Shown in pieces: positions 1 through 12,329 of a stretch of DNA of 64,000 bases; the first letter of the stretch is position 1, and every line of letters starts with the position of its first letter. The position numbers and the translations under genes were made by a program. The DNA lies in NCBI RefSeq assembly GCF_964204645.1, contig NC_134029.1, forward strand, positions 8,484,850 through 8,548,849, written 5' to 3'. The stretch is from Tubulanus polymorphus. Its lineage: Eukaryota > Nemertea > Palaeonemertea > Tubulaniformes > Tubulanidae. The notes beneath the pieces were generated by a model that was not told where the DNA came from, searched no databases, and was given only the letters and a program-made list of their open reading frames with translations.

Positions 1-182
1 ATATCAGGGCTAGACCATAGTTTATTGATCCTTAGTATTAGCCTATATAATTTATATCATATCATTCATTGTCAACAATATTAGGCAATATATGAGTTAT
101 TTTTCAAGGTAGATCTTATGTGACCTGAATAAGGCTTTAGCGATTTGTTTACAGTGGAACAAAAATGACAATAGTGTTAAGG

Positions 183-290
183 GTGATGAACGCAGTGTCA
201 TAAGTGCGATGAACTCAGTGTCATACGCGTGATAAACTAAGTGGTAAGCATGATGAACTATCTCAGTGATAAGCATGAAATGAATGAAAA
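183..290. repeat. short minisatellite, about 23-bp unit
   Basis: About four degenerate head-to-tail units of the form gatgaactcagtgtcataag are visible. Later units lose the final bases and grade into AT-rich sequence. No gene overlaps. Confidence 0.7.
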
Positions 291-1112
291 TATGCCAAAC
301 TAGAATTTCCTGCATGCACAAAAGGCATTAAACAGATACCTCCCCCACATCGCCAAACAAAGTGATATTCAAAGATGAATTTTGTCAAGACTAGACAGAG
401 AGAAATCCGAGATAAGCCGTACGATTTTCCTCGCTGAAAATCTAGAAAGGGATTTATTGAACAATTTCGCCGATTACGTCCAACCGCCAAGCATGCCATC
501 TCGTGAGATTTGCCTGTACTAACGCCGGTCTTCATTTCGGAAATGTATCTTAAGAGGTTTAGTTAGGTTTCTATAGCGCGGATAAATTGCCGCGATGCTA
601 CGCAGGCCAATCTTCGTGATCGATTAATAATACGGGCCGCGGCTATCGTCGTCCAATTAATAAGTTTCGTTGTCAGGTCCATCGGGAAGTGATATGTTAC
701 CTGTGTACGGCGCAACGCGCGCGCCGAATACTAACTACCTTTCGACGTGATGTACCAACGACGGGCATATTTCAATCTTCAGCCCTTTCGAGAGGAAACT
801 TTGGCAAACACACACGCGCGCATTAGGCTCGGCGGCCGTTTCGTCGCAATTGCGCGCTGAACGTTGACGGATAATAAATGCGTCCGGCGGCGACTCGGAC
901 ACGGGGACATTTCTCTCACGAAATTTTCTGCGACGCCGTAAATATGTTGGAATAATTCATGAACCATGACCATCTGCTGGAGTAGTTTGCCTATTTCAGC
1001 GTATAGTTTCCTTTCTTAGACAAAGTTGTACAAGCGTGTAATGACATAAAATCCCTCATTACCGATCAATAACCAATAAATATAATCATAACACCGACGA
1101 TATACCAGCATG

Positions 1113-1126
1113 CCACCAGATGGCAC
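1113..1126 (+). promoter_or_regulatory. CTCF-type core motif
   Basis: CCACCAGATGGCAC matches the CTCF core consensus CCASYAGRKGGCRS at all 14 positions. The consensus is established for bilaterian CTCF; binding in this organism is inferred. It lies in sequence I cannot assign to a repeat. Confidence 0.45.
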
Positions 1127-1404
1127 CACTAGTGTACCTCTTAATTTCATTTCAATCACCTATTTAGCTTTCTAGGCTCACAAATCGTCAAATATTGCAG
1201 CTTTTTTGTAAAATTTTAGCTACCCCTGAACGCCCCTCAGCACGAACCTTAATTTTGACACGAGCTTTGACAAAATATCAGTTTGTCTATTCTAGTCACT
1301 ATTTAGTGTATTCTTTATTGATAAATTGAACAAGATGTTAATAACACCCGCAGGTACCCCTTGTTGTTTTCAATGCTAGTTCTGCTTATCTTAGATTTGA
1401 CATA

Positions 1405-1642
1405 AGCCGCGATCACATGGAGACGATTTGGCCCGGGCCAAATTGGCACCGATCAGGCTCGGGCCAAATTTGGCCTGTGCCTAATTAGAGAGCGCGTTCA
1501 CACGCAAACCATTCACTCAATACTCAACAATGCTCAAACAAAGCGAAGTGGATCATTTCAGGTGCCAGTTGCAATTCAAACGCAATCATTTGTCTGGTGC
1601 TAAAATTAGGCCCGGGCCAAAAATGCTCATGTGATCGCAGCT
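1405..1642. mobile_element. MITE, AGCCRCGATCACA family
   Basis: A 238-bp non-coding element. Its left end AGCCGCGATCACATG and right end CATGTGATCGCAGCT are inverted repeats. The interior has GGCCCGGGCCAAATTTGGC-like palindromic stretches and the family signature CCTAATTAGAGAGCGCGTTCACACG. At least ten other full or partial copies lie in this window. Flanking duplication is unclear (ATA on both sides in this copy). The superfamily is unassigned. Confidence 0.8.
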
Positions 1643-1797
1643 ATAGATTCTATTAATGTCCAGTTATGAGTTTATATCATTTGTTACTTCTGTTCCTGGT
1701 CATTCCCCGCTACGAACAATCGTCACGTTGAGATAATTGCTCGTAATTCCACCTGATGATGGCCGTGAGTTAACAGCCTAAAAGCTGTGGTTTCATC

Positions 1798-2094
1798 TTA
1801 ACCCTTTCAGTGCTGGCTAATTAATACCCTATAGTGCTGAAGATAATTTGAAAATTCTTAAAAATTCCACCCGTGTGTTGAATAACAGGAATAGCACTAT
1901 AGCGCGTCTACACCCTGGTGCGGTATATCGTTAGTTACTAATATTTCACTATGTTTGACAGGTGCTGCCATCTTTCAAGAGAGATAATTAGTAATTACTA
2001 ATTAAATCATTACACCGCAGTGCGGTGTACTAGCAAAATCCATCACTGATTCGTACACCGCACTGCGGTGTAGACGCACAACTGAAAGGGTTAA
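1798..2094. mobile_element. piggyBac-type MITE, copy A
   Basis: A 297-bp element flanked by TTAA on both sides, with terminal inverted repeats TTAACCCTTTCAGT and ACTGAAAGGGTTAA. TTAA target duplication with CCCT-type ends is the hallmark of piggyBac elements. There is no coding capacity. The interior contains two 19-bp palindromes TACACCGCASTGCGGTGTA (2011-2029 and 2054-2072), a degenerate third one near 1903, and a conserved block GACAGGTGCTGCCATCTTTC. Confidence 0.85.
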
Positions 2095-2775
2095 TGAATT
2101 TCATCGTTTGAAATTTGCATTGCACGTCTCTTCATTCAATCCGTAACGGTTGTCTTTATGAATGCGTTAATCTACAATAGGCCTAGCTCTTAATATAGGG
2201 ATATCTTGACGAAGCGACATACAGGTACATTCAAAGACCGGGGTATTGTCAAGCGACGTTGGAAATATTTTTTCAAAAGGCACGCCGGATAATATTCTCA
2301 AGACATCGAGTCCGAACTTCAAGCATTACCTTTATAATTGATACTGTCATTATGCTCAAGGTGTCGATAAGGGATACTGTTTATATGAGACCGAAATTAT
2401 CGAATATCAATCGCGCTAGAAGCTCATTGGGGGCAAAAACCTCACAAGGACATTACCCCGATGCCTCTAAGGACGTTCAGTCTCGTTACTGGATACTAGG
2501 TGCGCTTTGATTATCATCTTACAACTGGAGATTGATCTCGTTTTTTGAACATCGCGAACGCGCGGCGCCAGATAACATCAACGGCACGCCTTGTGTCGAA
2601 TTGAGAAAAACATTTCATCGAGAAACGCGATTCATGATCAAGCGACGAAATGATCATTGATCAATGAAAGTCATATCGACAGCGACGGGCAATAACATCA
2701 AACGGACATATCGCGAATTATGTATCTCAACGATATGATGGCGGCATGAATCAGCGTGGCTACTTATATTTGACT
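2095..2775. other. unique gene-free stretch
   Basis: Moderately CpG-rich unique sequence without repeats I can recognise and without a supportable exon. The longest open frame (2259-2510, +) shows no family resemblance or splice context. Confidence 0.5.
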
Positions 2776-3010
2776 TGCTTTTTTCCTGACTTTTCCCCGA
2801 CATGCACGTTGTTTTCCCTGACTCGTGCTGCTAAGAATCTAATCAATTAACACAGTCAATCAAATATGTAAGACATAAACGGAAACTGTTCGATTTAGCA
2901 ATCTCAACAAATCCCTGACTTTATTTCCAAATTTCCTGACGATTCCCAGACTTTTTTTAAAGAAAAGAAAATTCCCCGACTTTTCCCCGATTTCCAAGAA
3001 AGTGGTGAAT
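2776..3010. mobile_element. degenerate TTCCCTGA-rich element (hAT-like MITE family)
   Basis: Recurrent phrases such as ttttccctgactcg, aatttcctgacgattcc and ttccccgacttttcccc identify a decayed copy of the family that is best preserved at 22787-23126. Terminal repeats are not intact here. Confidence 0.6.
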
Positions 3011-3059
3011 GGATTCATTGCAGAACTGTGGCAGCAGCTTCTTCGAGTCATTCAACCGT

Positions 3060-3784
3060 CGGCCAGACAATGACCACACGCAGAGCAGAACGAGTCTCTG
3101 ACACCAACGAGCGCGACACCGTCTCGAGCGCCCAGCGACGAGGTGAAGATAGTCGATTTGATTGACAGGCCGATGTTATTGATTTAAATCAAGCGTGGCC
3201 GAAAGCAAATGACTGGTAAAAGGCCGAGGGAATGTTTGCGTCGGCTGTACGGATCGGCGCGGTGTCGTTTTGCGGGATGATAAGAAAATGACTTCATAGG
3301 CCATCCGTATTATCCCTCGGTACATCGAGAGAGCCCGCGACGACTAATCCGATCATTTTTTTTCTCGAGATGACATTTCGCGACGTTCTGATTATCGTAA
3401 TGGCGGACGGGCCACTCGAACCCGAGCGGCTGATCTCGCGTCGATTGCGACCGAAAAAAGAAGAAGAAATTAAACGTATATACGGGTCTAAATAAACGAA
3501 ACAGGTTTCTTTGGACCGTAACGAAATTATCGTCGCCGAATGGTGCAATCAGCCCCGGTGACCCGGATTCAGCCCGGTTACAATTTCACCGGCGAAATTG
3601 CCACTGCTTCAATGTTGTCTGTGAAGTGCCTCTCCTTATCGGCAGGGAAACTTTCGGACAAGTTTTTGCACTATATGAATGAAAAGATGCCATGGCAAGA
3701 ATGCATAGTCGCATGCGAGGTACCAGTGAATTCAGAGAATGACTAATAGCCAATGTGGTATTACAACCTCAGAACAATCATCAC
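3060..3784. other. unique CpG-rich gene-free stretch
   Basis: CpG-rich, apparently single-copy sequence between two repeats. No exon, domain or RNA gene is recognisable. It resembles the other CpG-bearing islands scattered through the first 41 kb. Confidence 0.5.
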
Positions 3785-4066
3785 TTAACCCTTCAAGTGC
3801 TGACTAATTAATACCTATAAGTACTGGAGATAATTCAACATTTGAAAAAATAATTCTGCCCCAGTGTGTCGAATAACAGGCATACTGCTATAATGCGTTT
3901 ATACTTCAGCGCAGTGTAGCATTAGTTAGTGACATCTACCTGTGTTCGACAGGTGCTGCCATCTTTCATTAGAGATAAAAACTTATTACACCATCATGCG
4001 GTGTACTAGCAAAGTCCATCACCGATTTATACACCACACTGCGATATAGATGCACTGAAAGGTCTA
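3785..4066. mobile_element. piggyBac-type MITE, copy B (3' end eroded)
   Basis: Begins with TTAACCCTTCAAGTGCTGAC and ends in gcactgaaaggtcta, so the right TTAA is lost. The interior keeps gacaggtgctgccatctttca and both palindromes in mutated form (e.g. acaccacactgcgatata). Confidence 0.8.
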
Positions 4067-5750
4067 GAAAAAAATTATTTTTTAATATTGGTTGGATCTA
4101 GCAATCTGGATATGGGATGAAGATGGAGGTTCATACCAGCTGCTAGGGAACTACTGAGGATCTACCAAATATCTTTAACCCATAAGCTAAGGTTAATGTA
4201 ACTCATAATCTATGACATTAGTTAGTGAGTTAATCCTTCTATAATTGTGAAAGTTCGAGTAACCATGGATGTATAAACTAGATACTCTAGTTTATACGTA
4301 CATAGAGTAACTAAGGTAGTGCGCCCATAATGGGGCTACTGCTCAACCAAAACTCAGTCCACAGATCCAGCCGACATCATTAGGCTGAAGCGTTCGCACT
4401 AAACTACGTTTCATCGAATTCAACGTCGCGATCAATAATTCAAGAACGGAGAAAAACATGCGTAAAACGCCGGCAAAAACAACGATCCTTAACCGGTGAT
4501 ACAGTTGTGTAAAGCACCCTCAATCACCGACTTACAGCCGCAGCGTAACTCGGCACAAAAAATAAACCCCTCTTCGTCGAGACTGGAGAGACCTTAAACC
4601 GCCCGTTGATTGGTAATCGAGAGAATTGTTAAACAGCATTAGAGCCGGCAACACTCTTATCACCGGTAAAAACTGTAAACAGCACAAATTGCAAGGCCGA
4701 GTGTTTGGAGAGCCCAGATGAACCGGCTTTAATGAGGACAAACTACAAGGCCACTACTACAGCTAGTAGGCCAACATTAGGCAAATACAAATGCCGCGAT
4801 AGCATGAGCATTTTTGGCCCCAACAACATTTTCGAAAAATTTCAGTTATTCAAAGTGACCCATCATAGAATGGACTGAAACGATTTCTCTTTTCATCATA
4901 TCGTACGTAGGTTTTCACTTCATTGGTATCAGCAAGTCACTCGTCTTTGGAAACCAACTGATTCAGCTTGTTTGTAAAGGCATAATCTAGGTTATGGACT
5001 ACGGTCTGCTGTTACAGTTGCCCCGGGTGGCTGTGGCAAGAGTGATGACACGATGACAGACTGGCGCCAAATTCCGTTTGCTTAATCCTATGACACGTCA
5101 TTGGCCAGTCAATTGCTCCGTCCCAAAAAGCGCCACTCAATCGGCAACAACCTTCGGATTAGACGCTACAAATGATATATCGCGCGATCGATGAATTCAA
5201 GCAGCGGCTTTCGCGAGCGATTTTTCAAACTACGCAAATATCAAACCCCTGAGGACATGATTATAGCAAAACGAATGGCCTCGGATTCGACCATTTCTCG
5301 ATCCCTTACGTCGTTTACGTACAGCGCACGCGATGAGTCAGCGATTTTTTGCGCCGGCATCGGAATGTAATTATAGAAGTTGTTGCCATCTGATGTGATT
5401 AACGCGAGTCTCCGAATCCCGAATGAGCCTTCTTCGTTGTCGAAGAGTACAAAAAAAAATAGCGTTGCGTAAGCATTCAGAGGTTTCACGCAATGACTCA
5501 GGTCACTAACTGTCGCCTACGCCGGGACAAACGAACGGTCTCCGCATGTGAAATGGCTGAAACATGATCGCTTATAATTAGCCCCGGGGTCATTTTGTGA
5601 ATAGACGTGTTTCTTTTCTTAGATGAATAATCGGTTTCGTATACGACAGTTCGTCAAGGCTCTGCGGTGCTGGGCTATGCACGCAGAAGACTCGAAGAAA
5701 TAAATTCATTTTTTACAAAAGTTCTCGAAAAGATTGTTAACTAATAGAAT
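4067..5750. other. gene-free stretch
   Basis: Apparently unique sequence. I see no exon, RNA gene or recognisable repeat in it. Confidence 0.45.
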
Positions 5751-5751
5751 A

Positions 5752-5932
5752 TGGGCGAGTGGTTGGAGCTTTCGACTCTCGGAAGCCTGGTAGTGGGTTT
5801 GAATCCCGTACATTACTGTAGTGTCCTCGGGCAGGCGAGACACTTATCCTCATTGTATCCCTCCACCCAGGGGAAAATGGATACCTGGCCTGATAGATGA
5901 CTCCTGAGCACCTAGTAGCTGCTTGGATGTTA
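5752..5932 (+). mobile_element. tRNA-derived SINE, 5' portion
   Basis: A tRNA-like head has an A-box-like gggcgagtggttggagc and a B-box-like gggtttgaatccc at tRNA-like spacing. It is followed by a central domain with ctcgggcaggcgagacac and ccctccacccagggg. Such heads carry an internal RNA polymerase III promoter. The central phrase recurs in altered form just after the element at 5933-6559, so the SINE appears split by that insertion. Confidence 0.7.
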
Positions 5933-6559
5933 AGGCAGGCTTATGTCGACAAGCAACATGACGCCTACTGACTCCTACCGACGCAACTGAGAGCAACCGC
6001 GATCACAGCCCAGCTTAGAAGCTATTTCTTTAAAATCTTTATCTTTTTGATTCTGTTTTGAATACAATGTGCTAGCGACATCATATAAAGATGGCCGCTC
6101 ACACCATAATTCTACCAATTTCGTTTCTCAAGTTTCTAGATCTTCGGTCCAGTCCTCTGCCATGCTGAAGGTTTGGTTTACGTTTTGAACTACTTGAATT
6201 TGAAAGTTTATGACTAATTACGAATGATGCTAACTAGCGGTCATAATTTGTACTATGTATATTTGGTCTCTAATTGGCTGGAACCCCTGCGCTCAGTTCC
6301 GTCGTGTCGCAGATGAACTTATGTCGGTTGTGATCGAAAGCAACTGTCCGCCTACGATAGGCCGCAGTAGAACATGGGCAACTAGCCAGATACGGCTTGC
6401 GACGAGTCGGTAGGCGTCGGGTTGCCGTCGCAAGCCGGCTTATGTCGAACCGATAGAGCAGCAACTCGTGGCCTCTCGTAGGTCGCCAGTTGCCGCTAAT
6501 CAGCGATAAACCCAGTTGAGTCAGTAGGCGTCGCGTTGCTTGTCGACATAAGCCTGCCT
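5933..6559. mobile_element. 627-bp inverted-repeat element inserted in a SINE
   Basis: The ends are inverted repeats: AGGCAGGCTTATGTCGAC at the left and GTCGACATAAGCCTGCCT at the right. The imperfect match continues about 20 bp further inward (gacgcctactgactc). Both sides carry the trinucleotide TTA, a candidate target duplication of the TWA type used by PIF/Harbinger elements. The interior repeats related phrases (gcttatgtcgaac, gtcgcaagcc). No transposase is encoded, so it is non-autonomous. Confidence 0.7.
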
Positions 6560-6660
6560 TTACTTCTCCCCAGGGAGAGATGACTGATACATGGAATAGT
6601 TAGGGGAAATAAAACCAAATTGGAGTGCATCTGAACTATCTCCTGTTAGGATACATGCGC
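6560..6660 (+). mobile_element. probable SINE remnant after the insertion
   Basis: The phrase cttctccccagggagagatgactgatacatgg resembles the central domain of the SINE at 5752-5932. This supports interruption of one SINE locus or two tandem SINEs by the element between them. Confidence 0.45.
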
Positions 6661-8480
6661 TATATAAATGACAATTATCATTATCATTATTATATTTTTG
6701 CCTGCCAGCTCAAACTCATTTAGTACAAAGTCACTTAAGTCATCATCAGATAAGTCACATTATTACCTATTTCTTTTTTCAGTCCTAATTGGTAGAATCC
6801 ACATAGCTGTGACACTCATTTCTATGAGGACTTATCCACATGATGACTTATACCAATAAATGAGTTAAATGAATTGGAAAATACACAAATTTGGACTTAA
6901 AAAATAGAGACTTATTCAATGCGATGACTTATCTGATTATGATTTAATGTAGTTTTACTGTTTTTCTGAACAAGTTCACTACATGGAAGTTATCATTCCG
7001 ATAAATCATCAATGCGCTAGTTATTTCAACCGCACAAGATAAGTCTCAGTTCCTTAATCGCTGATCAACTTTTATCGAGCGACAAAAACCAAAAATATTA
7101 AGAAAGACTCGACCGTCTTATGATTATTCCTTCAATATGATTCTTATATCAGTTTTAAGGTAATGGCCCCGCAACGCGATAGCTGCAAGGACTTCCTGAC
7201 TCGTCTAGTTATTACCAACAAGATACACATATCAATTTTCTATTTGGTCTTGATGAAAATGAAAAAAAGATTAAATCAATAAGGAACCGAGGCCTGAAGT
7301 CTTTTTTCACGCCACGATTTCTAACGCAACTTCCATATCGAGTTCGATTCGAAGTTCATTGATTTTTCATATTTGTGTTTAACTTCAAACGATGGTAGTT
7401 TTTAATTCGGGATTATATCAAGGCTCACGGCTTTTTGACGTGCGAGCTGATGAATTCTCGAGTAACCGAATTCCCCCGGCGCGAGGTAGGGCATCGCACC
7501 TTCGCCGTTCGGTCTCTTGCGACGACGACGGCGCCGCCGCCGCGCGCGATACGAATCGACCTGACAAGAATCCGACACATCTCGAAATCATCGATCCGTG
7601 AAAATTAAGAAAATGACATCCCGCGACATCTCGCAGCGTCCAATTTCAGATAGGATCGTCGCGAGCGACGGAGCAACGACGAACGCCGTAAAAGACGACG
7701 ACGTTTTTCTGACTTTCGTTATAAATATTTGACGTCTATATAAACCGCGTTCGTGTTGTCTTGATCTGAAATTAATTCAAACGAACCACGACGACGCGAT
7801 CGAACTGCATCGGTAATGATCGTCGTTGTCGGCTAAAAATGGCATTTACGAAAATCGATGGATGCACGATGAAACATTCGAAAAACATTCAATTCTGTTT
7901 TCGTCTAATGGCTATAATCAAATTAAAGCCCGACGTACTCGAGTCGTAATTCGGTCATGACAAACGCGCACTCGCGAAACGAGATTAATCGCGGTGACTA
8001 CTTTTCACCATATTCACAAATCCCCAATTTTTTTCCTGCGATTATACAGTACACAAATTCATTAATTTCACTTTGATCTGCGTACTGATAAAGAAACACG
8101 TGGTCAATAGCATTATCCGATTCCCCCTCCCCCGAGTTTTCCCTGAATTTTCTGATTCCTGGCTGGCAAAAAGGCAACTACTCGAAACCTCAAATGACCC
8201 AAATGCAGCACTAGATGTCCTTTCAGAGACTGTGCGCAATCAATTGTTTAATGCAAGAAAAACCTCGAAACAAGAAACAGATTGTGTTTGAACGAAATAA
8301 AAACGCCAGCGGGACCAACCTACTAGCGATGAGAAAAGAAGTACTAATCGTATCACACGGCAGTGATTTTCATCGGTTGTTCATGTGATTTGTATGGTTT
8401 CACTGATCGGCTATTGCATATTCGTGTTTCTTATTCTACAACGCACAGCATTTGAAACATTGTTGTTTTTTATGCAAACC
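6661..8480. other. gene-free stretch with a CpG-rich island
   Basis: Positions 6661-7300 are AT-rich and look empty. Positions 7330-7950 form a CpG-rich island with tctatataaaccgcg, a good TATA-box arrangement, at about 7735-7750, which could be a promoter or enhancer. No coding exon could be attached to it. Open frames nearby have no recognisable domain. Confidence 0.45.
7736..7745 (+). promoter_or_regulatory. candidate TATA box
   Basis: The sequence ctatataaac lies in a CpG-rich single-copy island and is followed about 80 bp later by catcg/GTAATG, which could be a splice donor. That pattern would fit a promoter with a short non-coding first exon on the + strand. It is weak evidence without transcript data. 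Confidence 0.2.
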
Positions 8481-9112
8481 TGACATTTCTGTTTTTGGGG
8501 AAACATTTAACGAACTTTCAGGATTTCGAACCCGTTCCTGAGTTATGAGGTCATCTTCAAGGTCATGTTGCTGAAAAACATTTGAGCCTAGTACGGGAGT
8601 GCTAGGTAGTGCACTAAGCCCATTCTTTGCACTGCACAACTAGCAGAGATGTAAGTGCCAAAAACCCAAATAATGAATTGCCCATGAGCAAAGTGCTTTA
8701 CCTTGAATACTGGAGCTCGTTTGGCAAGGGCATTGGATTTAACTGCAAAAATATTGACCTCAACTTATACGCTGAGCGAAACAATAGTTCGTTAACAAAA
8801 GTAGACCAAAAAAAAACCTGATAATGGTGAAACGCCAAAGAATCAAAGCCCGATGGCAACTCGTACTGGAACGAGAGTGCCTCATTCAATTGCATCGATT
8901 GGAAACCTCGCATATATGATGCGAGTTAAAAAACCGGAAATCCATTTAAAAACGGAAAATTCATATCTCTGAACTAGACTCCCACACTACCACTGTACCC
9001 AAGTTTCATCAGGATCGAGACCCACTTTAAACAAAGCTAAGCAGATGAAAGACGAACACACACACACGGACATTATGAGAATAAGGGTCTCACAAAAGCT
9101 GGAGAACCGATA
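8480..9112. repeat. interspersed repeat, copy 1, carrying an insertion
   Basis: The flanks 8519-8641 and 8969-9112 align with 26812-27060. Shared phrases are gagttatgaggtcatcttcaaggtcat, tttgcactgcacaa, accaagtttcatca and ataagggt. The middle block 8642-8968 is absent from the second copy and is bordered by CTAG on both sides, indicating a later insertion of about 325 bp. No coding content. Confidence 0.7.
8642..8968. mobile_element. insertion within the interspersed repeat
   Basis: This block is present only in one of two copies of the host repeat and is flanked by CTAG (aaCTAGcagag and gaaCTAGactcc). It contains no coding sequence I can recognise. The source element is unknown. Confidence 0.5.
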
Positions 9113-11021
9113 AACCTTTTAAGGTAAGACCAGCGTTTAATGCACTATAGTAGCCGCTGAATTTTTCCACATCGCCACGTTTCGGATTCTTTATACGCCA
9201 CTAACGGGACAGGTGAGGCCCTATTGATCGGGGCTGAATTAGCAAAAAGCTCTCGACATGAGAAACTTGTCATCGCCGGCTCTTGAGTGATAGCCATTTA
9301 CGCTCATCACCGTAACGTGATCAGCGGCGCTAGACAAACGGTCACTCGTCGCAGCAGGCGCACTCGTCGTCGTAAATAGATTGTCAGTGATTGTCCGGTG
9401 TCTCCAAATGATGTATGATATTCGGGTATGAATTTGATTACCATTCGGTCGCTCATCATAGGGGAACGGAGGGAAGCTCGCGCGCCGGAGGCAAATTGGA
9501 TCCGCTTCGTCGTTGGCACAACTCCTAATGCAAAGACGCATACATATTACCAGGGCTTACAGGGGCAATAAAATGATCTTGTAACAACTGTGGATATTGG
9601 ATATATATATATATATATATCTTGAGATATTTTCTTAGTTTAGGAGGACATTTTATCGTGATCCAATTCTCAATTGAACTACAGTAGTTTACATGATATT
9701 TTTGCGGGGTCAAATTCGTATTCGTTTTCAATCAAATGTTGATTCGTAGATGATTAAACGTTGCTGGCGATTGCTGCTGGTTTAGTTTCCGCAATCGTGT
9801 CTGATAATCTGTTATACCCGAAATCACCCCGTCGAATGAAAAGAAAGATATTTTTCACGATCGATTTGAAGCCGTTATCTACTATAATCGCAATGCTAGA
9901 CAGTACCTAACCCCTAGACCGTATCTCCATTTTAGTAGATGGGATCATTCATTTATAACGTACGCATAAAATTTGAATTTTTCAACCCCCCTTCCCCTCT
10001 GTACGCAAAATCGGCCATTTCTTCATATACATAAGCATTACAGTACACAACTGCACTGACCCCTCCACAAATGCGTACGTAATAAATGAATGACTCCGAT
10101 GGTCATTAAACCAGCCCAAACAGGAATCGATGTTGGTAGTGTTTCATTGAGCTACTACTTTATTTCCAGCATACTCCAATGCGTACAGTAATAGCGAAAT
10201 CGGCAAGTTGTTGATGTACCATACTGAAAAACCGGTCATTTTTTATTAGGAACTAGACTATTGCCGCATAGAGCACTTTTCCATTAGCATATTTTTAAGC
10301 CGGCACTCTCTATGCACTCCATTGAGTTACATGCCACATCGCGCCATACCGTAGTAGGATGTTACTGTGTAGCGGACCGGTTTTTTGTTGCATCGCCACC
10401 TTCTTGAGATAAACGCGAATTTCGGAGGTTTTTTCGCCAACGATGGTGTAAGTTTTCGCGTCGACAACTGCACTGGCAAGTGACTACGCGTAATTGAATT
10501 TACCATTCTGCAATGCGTGGACATAAACTCAATAATAAGCAACTACGAAATACTATCCTCCTTTGCAACGCCGATAGTTTTTGGTGCCGGTCTGGAGCGA
10601 AGTTCAGAAAGGACTTGTGACAAAAAATCTTTATCTCGGATGATTCTCAATTCAGCTGATCAAAGCGAAGCCGATGACCTTCACTCAAAATGGATACGCA
10701 GAATGTTTAGTGGGTAGAAGTTAAGGAATGACTTATGAATTTCATTAAACCTAACTCAGGTCGCCCATACGATCTGGCGATGAATTGTAGGGTCACAAGG
10801 CTTTAGTCGTGGTAAGACGATACCAATGAAACTTGGATGAAAGTTGTTACGGGCCCAATGACTTGTACCTCGAATTTAACTCACAATGATGAACTAATGG
10901 GGAAACACGTAAACCTACAGTGGCGCTCATATTATTCCATTTCTGGCATACAAGGAAGGTTTTTGTAGTAACGCAGTCTTTCGTGTTGAATTTCTCAATG
11001 AAAATCGAATCAACTTTTCTC
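9113..11021. other. gene-free stretch
   Basis: Mostly unique sequence with one TA microsatellite (about 9599-9620). No exon, RNA gene or recognisable transposon is visible. Confidence 0.5.
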
Positions 11022-11264
11022 TTAACACTTTCAAAGCTGGCTAATTGATACCTTGATAATTTTTCCACCCAAGTACATTGAATATGGCATGATGCAGTGC
11101 TTATTATTCACTGATATTTACCCATGTTTGACAGGTGCTGCCATCTTTCATTAGAGATGGAAACTAATGATCAATTTCATGAATACAACGCTGTGCGGCG
11201 TACCAGCTGAGTCCATCACCAATCTACACACCGCACAGCAGTGTAGACACATTGAAAGGATTAA
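11022..11264. mobile_element. piggyBac-type MITE, copy C
   Basis: Flanked by TTAA on both sides (ttaacactttcaaagctggc at the left, cattgaaaggattaa at the right). At 243 bp it is shortened relative to the 297-bp copies by internal loss near its left third. The block gacaggtgctgccatctttca and the palindromic segments (cgctgtgcggcg, acaccgcacagcagtgta) remain. Confidence 0.82.
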
Positions 11265-12329
11265 GTAAATACACAACACCAATAAGAAAATTAATCTTCA
11301 TCACCAAAATATATGCCCACTACAATGCCCTCTGTGGGTTCGATACCCCTTTCATAACACTTACGGTATCTTGATACCAGGGGTTTAAAGTAAAATCACT
11401 AAAAATGTATATTTCTGGCTCAGTACGGTGGGTGAAAGGGCTAGACAACTGATGATCGGTTTCAAGTCACTTCCGCTGAAATTCTTTCGTGAATAAAACA
11501 GTGTGCGTATAGCTGATGCGATGTTTTTGTCGGAGGAGGGTTAGCGAATAACGTCGCGTCAATTGTCAAAGAAATTGAGAGGAGTGTCGCAGTCACACAC
11601 CGAGCCACCGGAATTTCTCATCAATCATCCGTCTCAAATTTGGACGTATATCATTTTACTGCGAAAGTCTTTTTCCGTTGATGCAAAATATATCATAGTG
11701 GCATAGAATACGAGCAATATCTGAACAGTTGTAGAACAACGTCGGGTCATATGATAGGAGGTGAAATTTGCTTAATATCACATCGTAATAAATAGAAAGT
11801 TCAGGATTTTTTGGAAAATATAAATTGTAGTTCTCAAATATGTAAATTTTCAATTAATATGCAATTTATCAAAAAAATGTTTGTATCCAGGCTAGAAAAT
11901 AATAACTTGTTTGTCCTAATCGGCAAGGTGATTTCATAAATCGGGTCTGTTATGGTTAGCTCGATCATTTGAATAAAAGTTGCGTATAGGGTAGATAGGC
12001 GGCTGGTCGGGTCAAGCTCAGCGGAAATGAGAAACAAGGCATACATTTTTTATTAGGCTTATACTTGTGTAAATAAATTTGAGAAAATAGATTCATTCAA
12101 CTCATTCATTCTTGGAAAAACGCGGGCTGTGTGGTCTCCTATTCATTTAGTGTATCCTTTAGGAACCCACCAAACTGGGGACGAAACAAGGAGCTCAAGA
12201 GTTTGAAATCAGAGTCGAAATGCATAAAAGACAAAAAGTCAAATCCATGAATTTTTTTGTCTTAATAGAAATATATGAATATATAATTGGAAATTCCGGT
12301 TCATGTCAGGATGATTTAATTTTTTATCA
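11265..12329. other. gene-free stretch
   Basis: AT-rich sequence without a supportable gene. The open frames 11656-11853 and 11834-12046 (minus) are low-complexity and show no family resemblance. Confidence 0.5.

Larger units (their letters stand above)
1..1404. other. gene-free stretch
   Basis: No exon-like coding segment is visible on either strand. The stretch holds a short minisatellite (183-290) and a CTCF-type motif (1113-1126). Between them is AT-rich unique sequence with a CpG-richer island at about 560-960. Open frames here are short, lack splice context and show no recognisable domain. Confidence 0.6.

Noticed and set aside
183-290. CRISPR-like direct repeats
   Set aside because: Units are contiguous and degenerate without spacers, and the context is animal nuclear DNA.
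5755-5815. Functional tRNA gene at the SINE head
   Set aside because: Boxes A and B are present, but the stems do not pair properly and the sequence continues into a SINE body.
6270-6464. Minus-strand frame of 64 codons
   Set aside because: Falls wholly inside the inverted-repeat element at 5933-6559; arginine-rich composition comes from repeated cgac/gtcg phrases.
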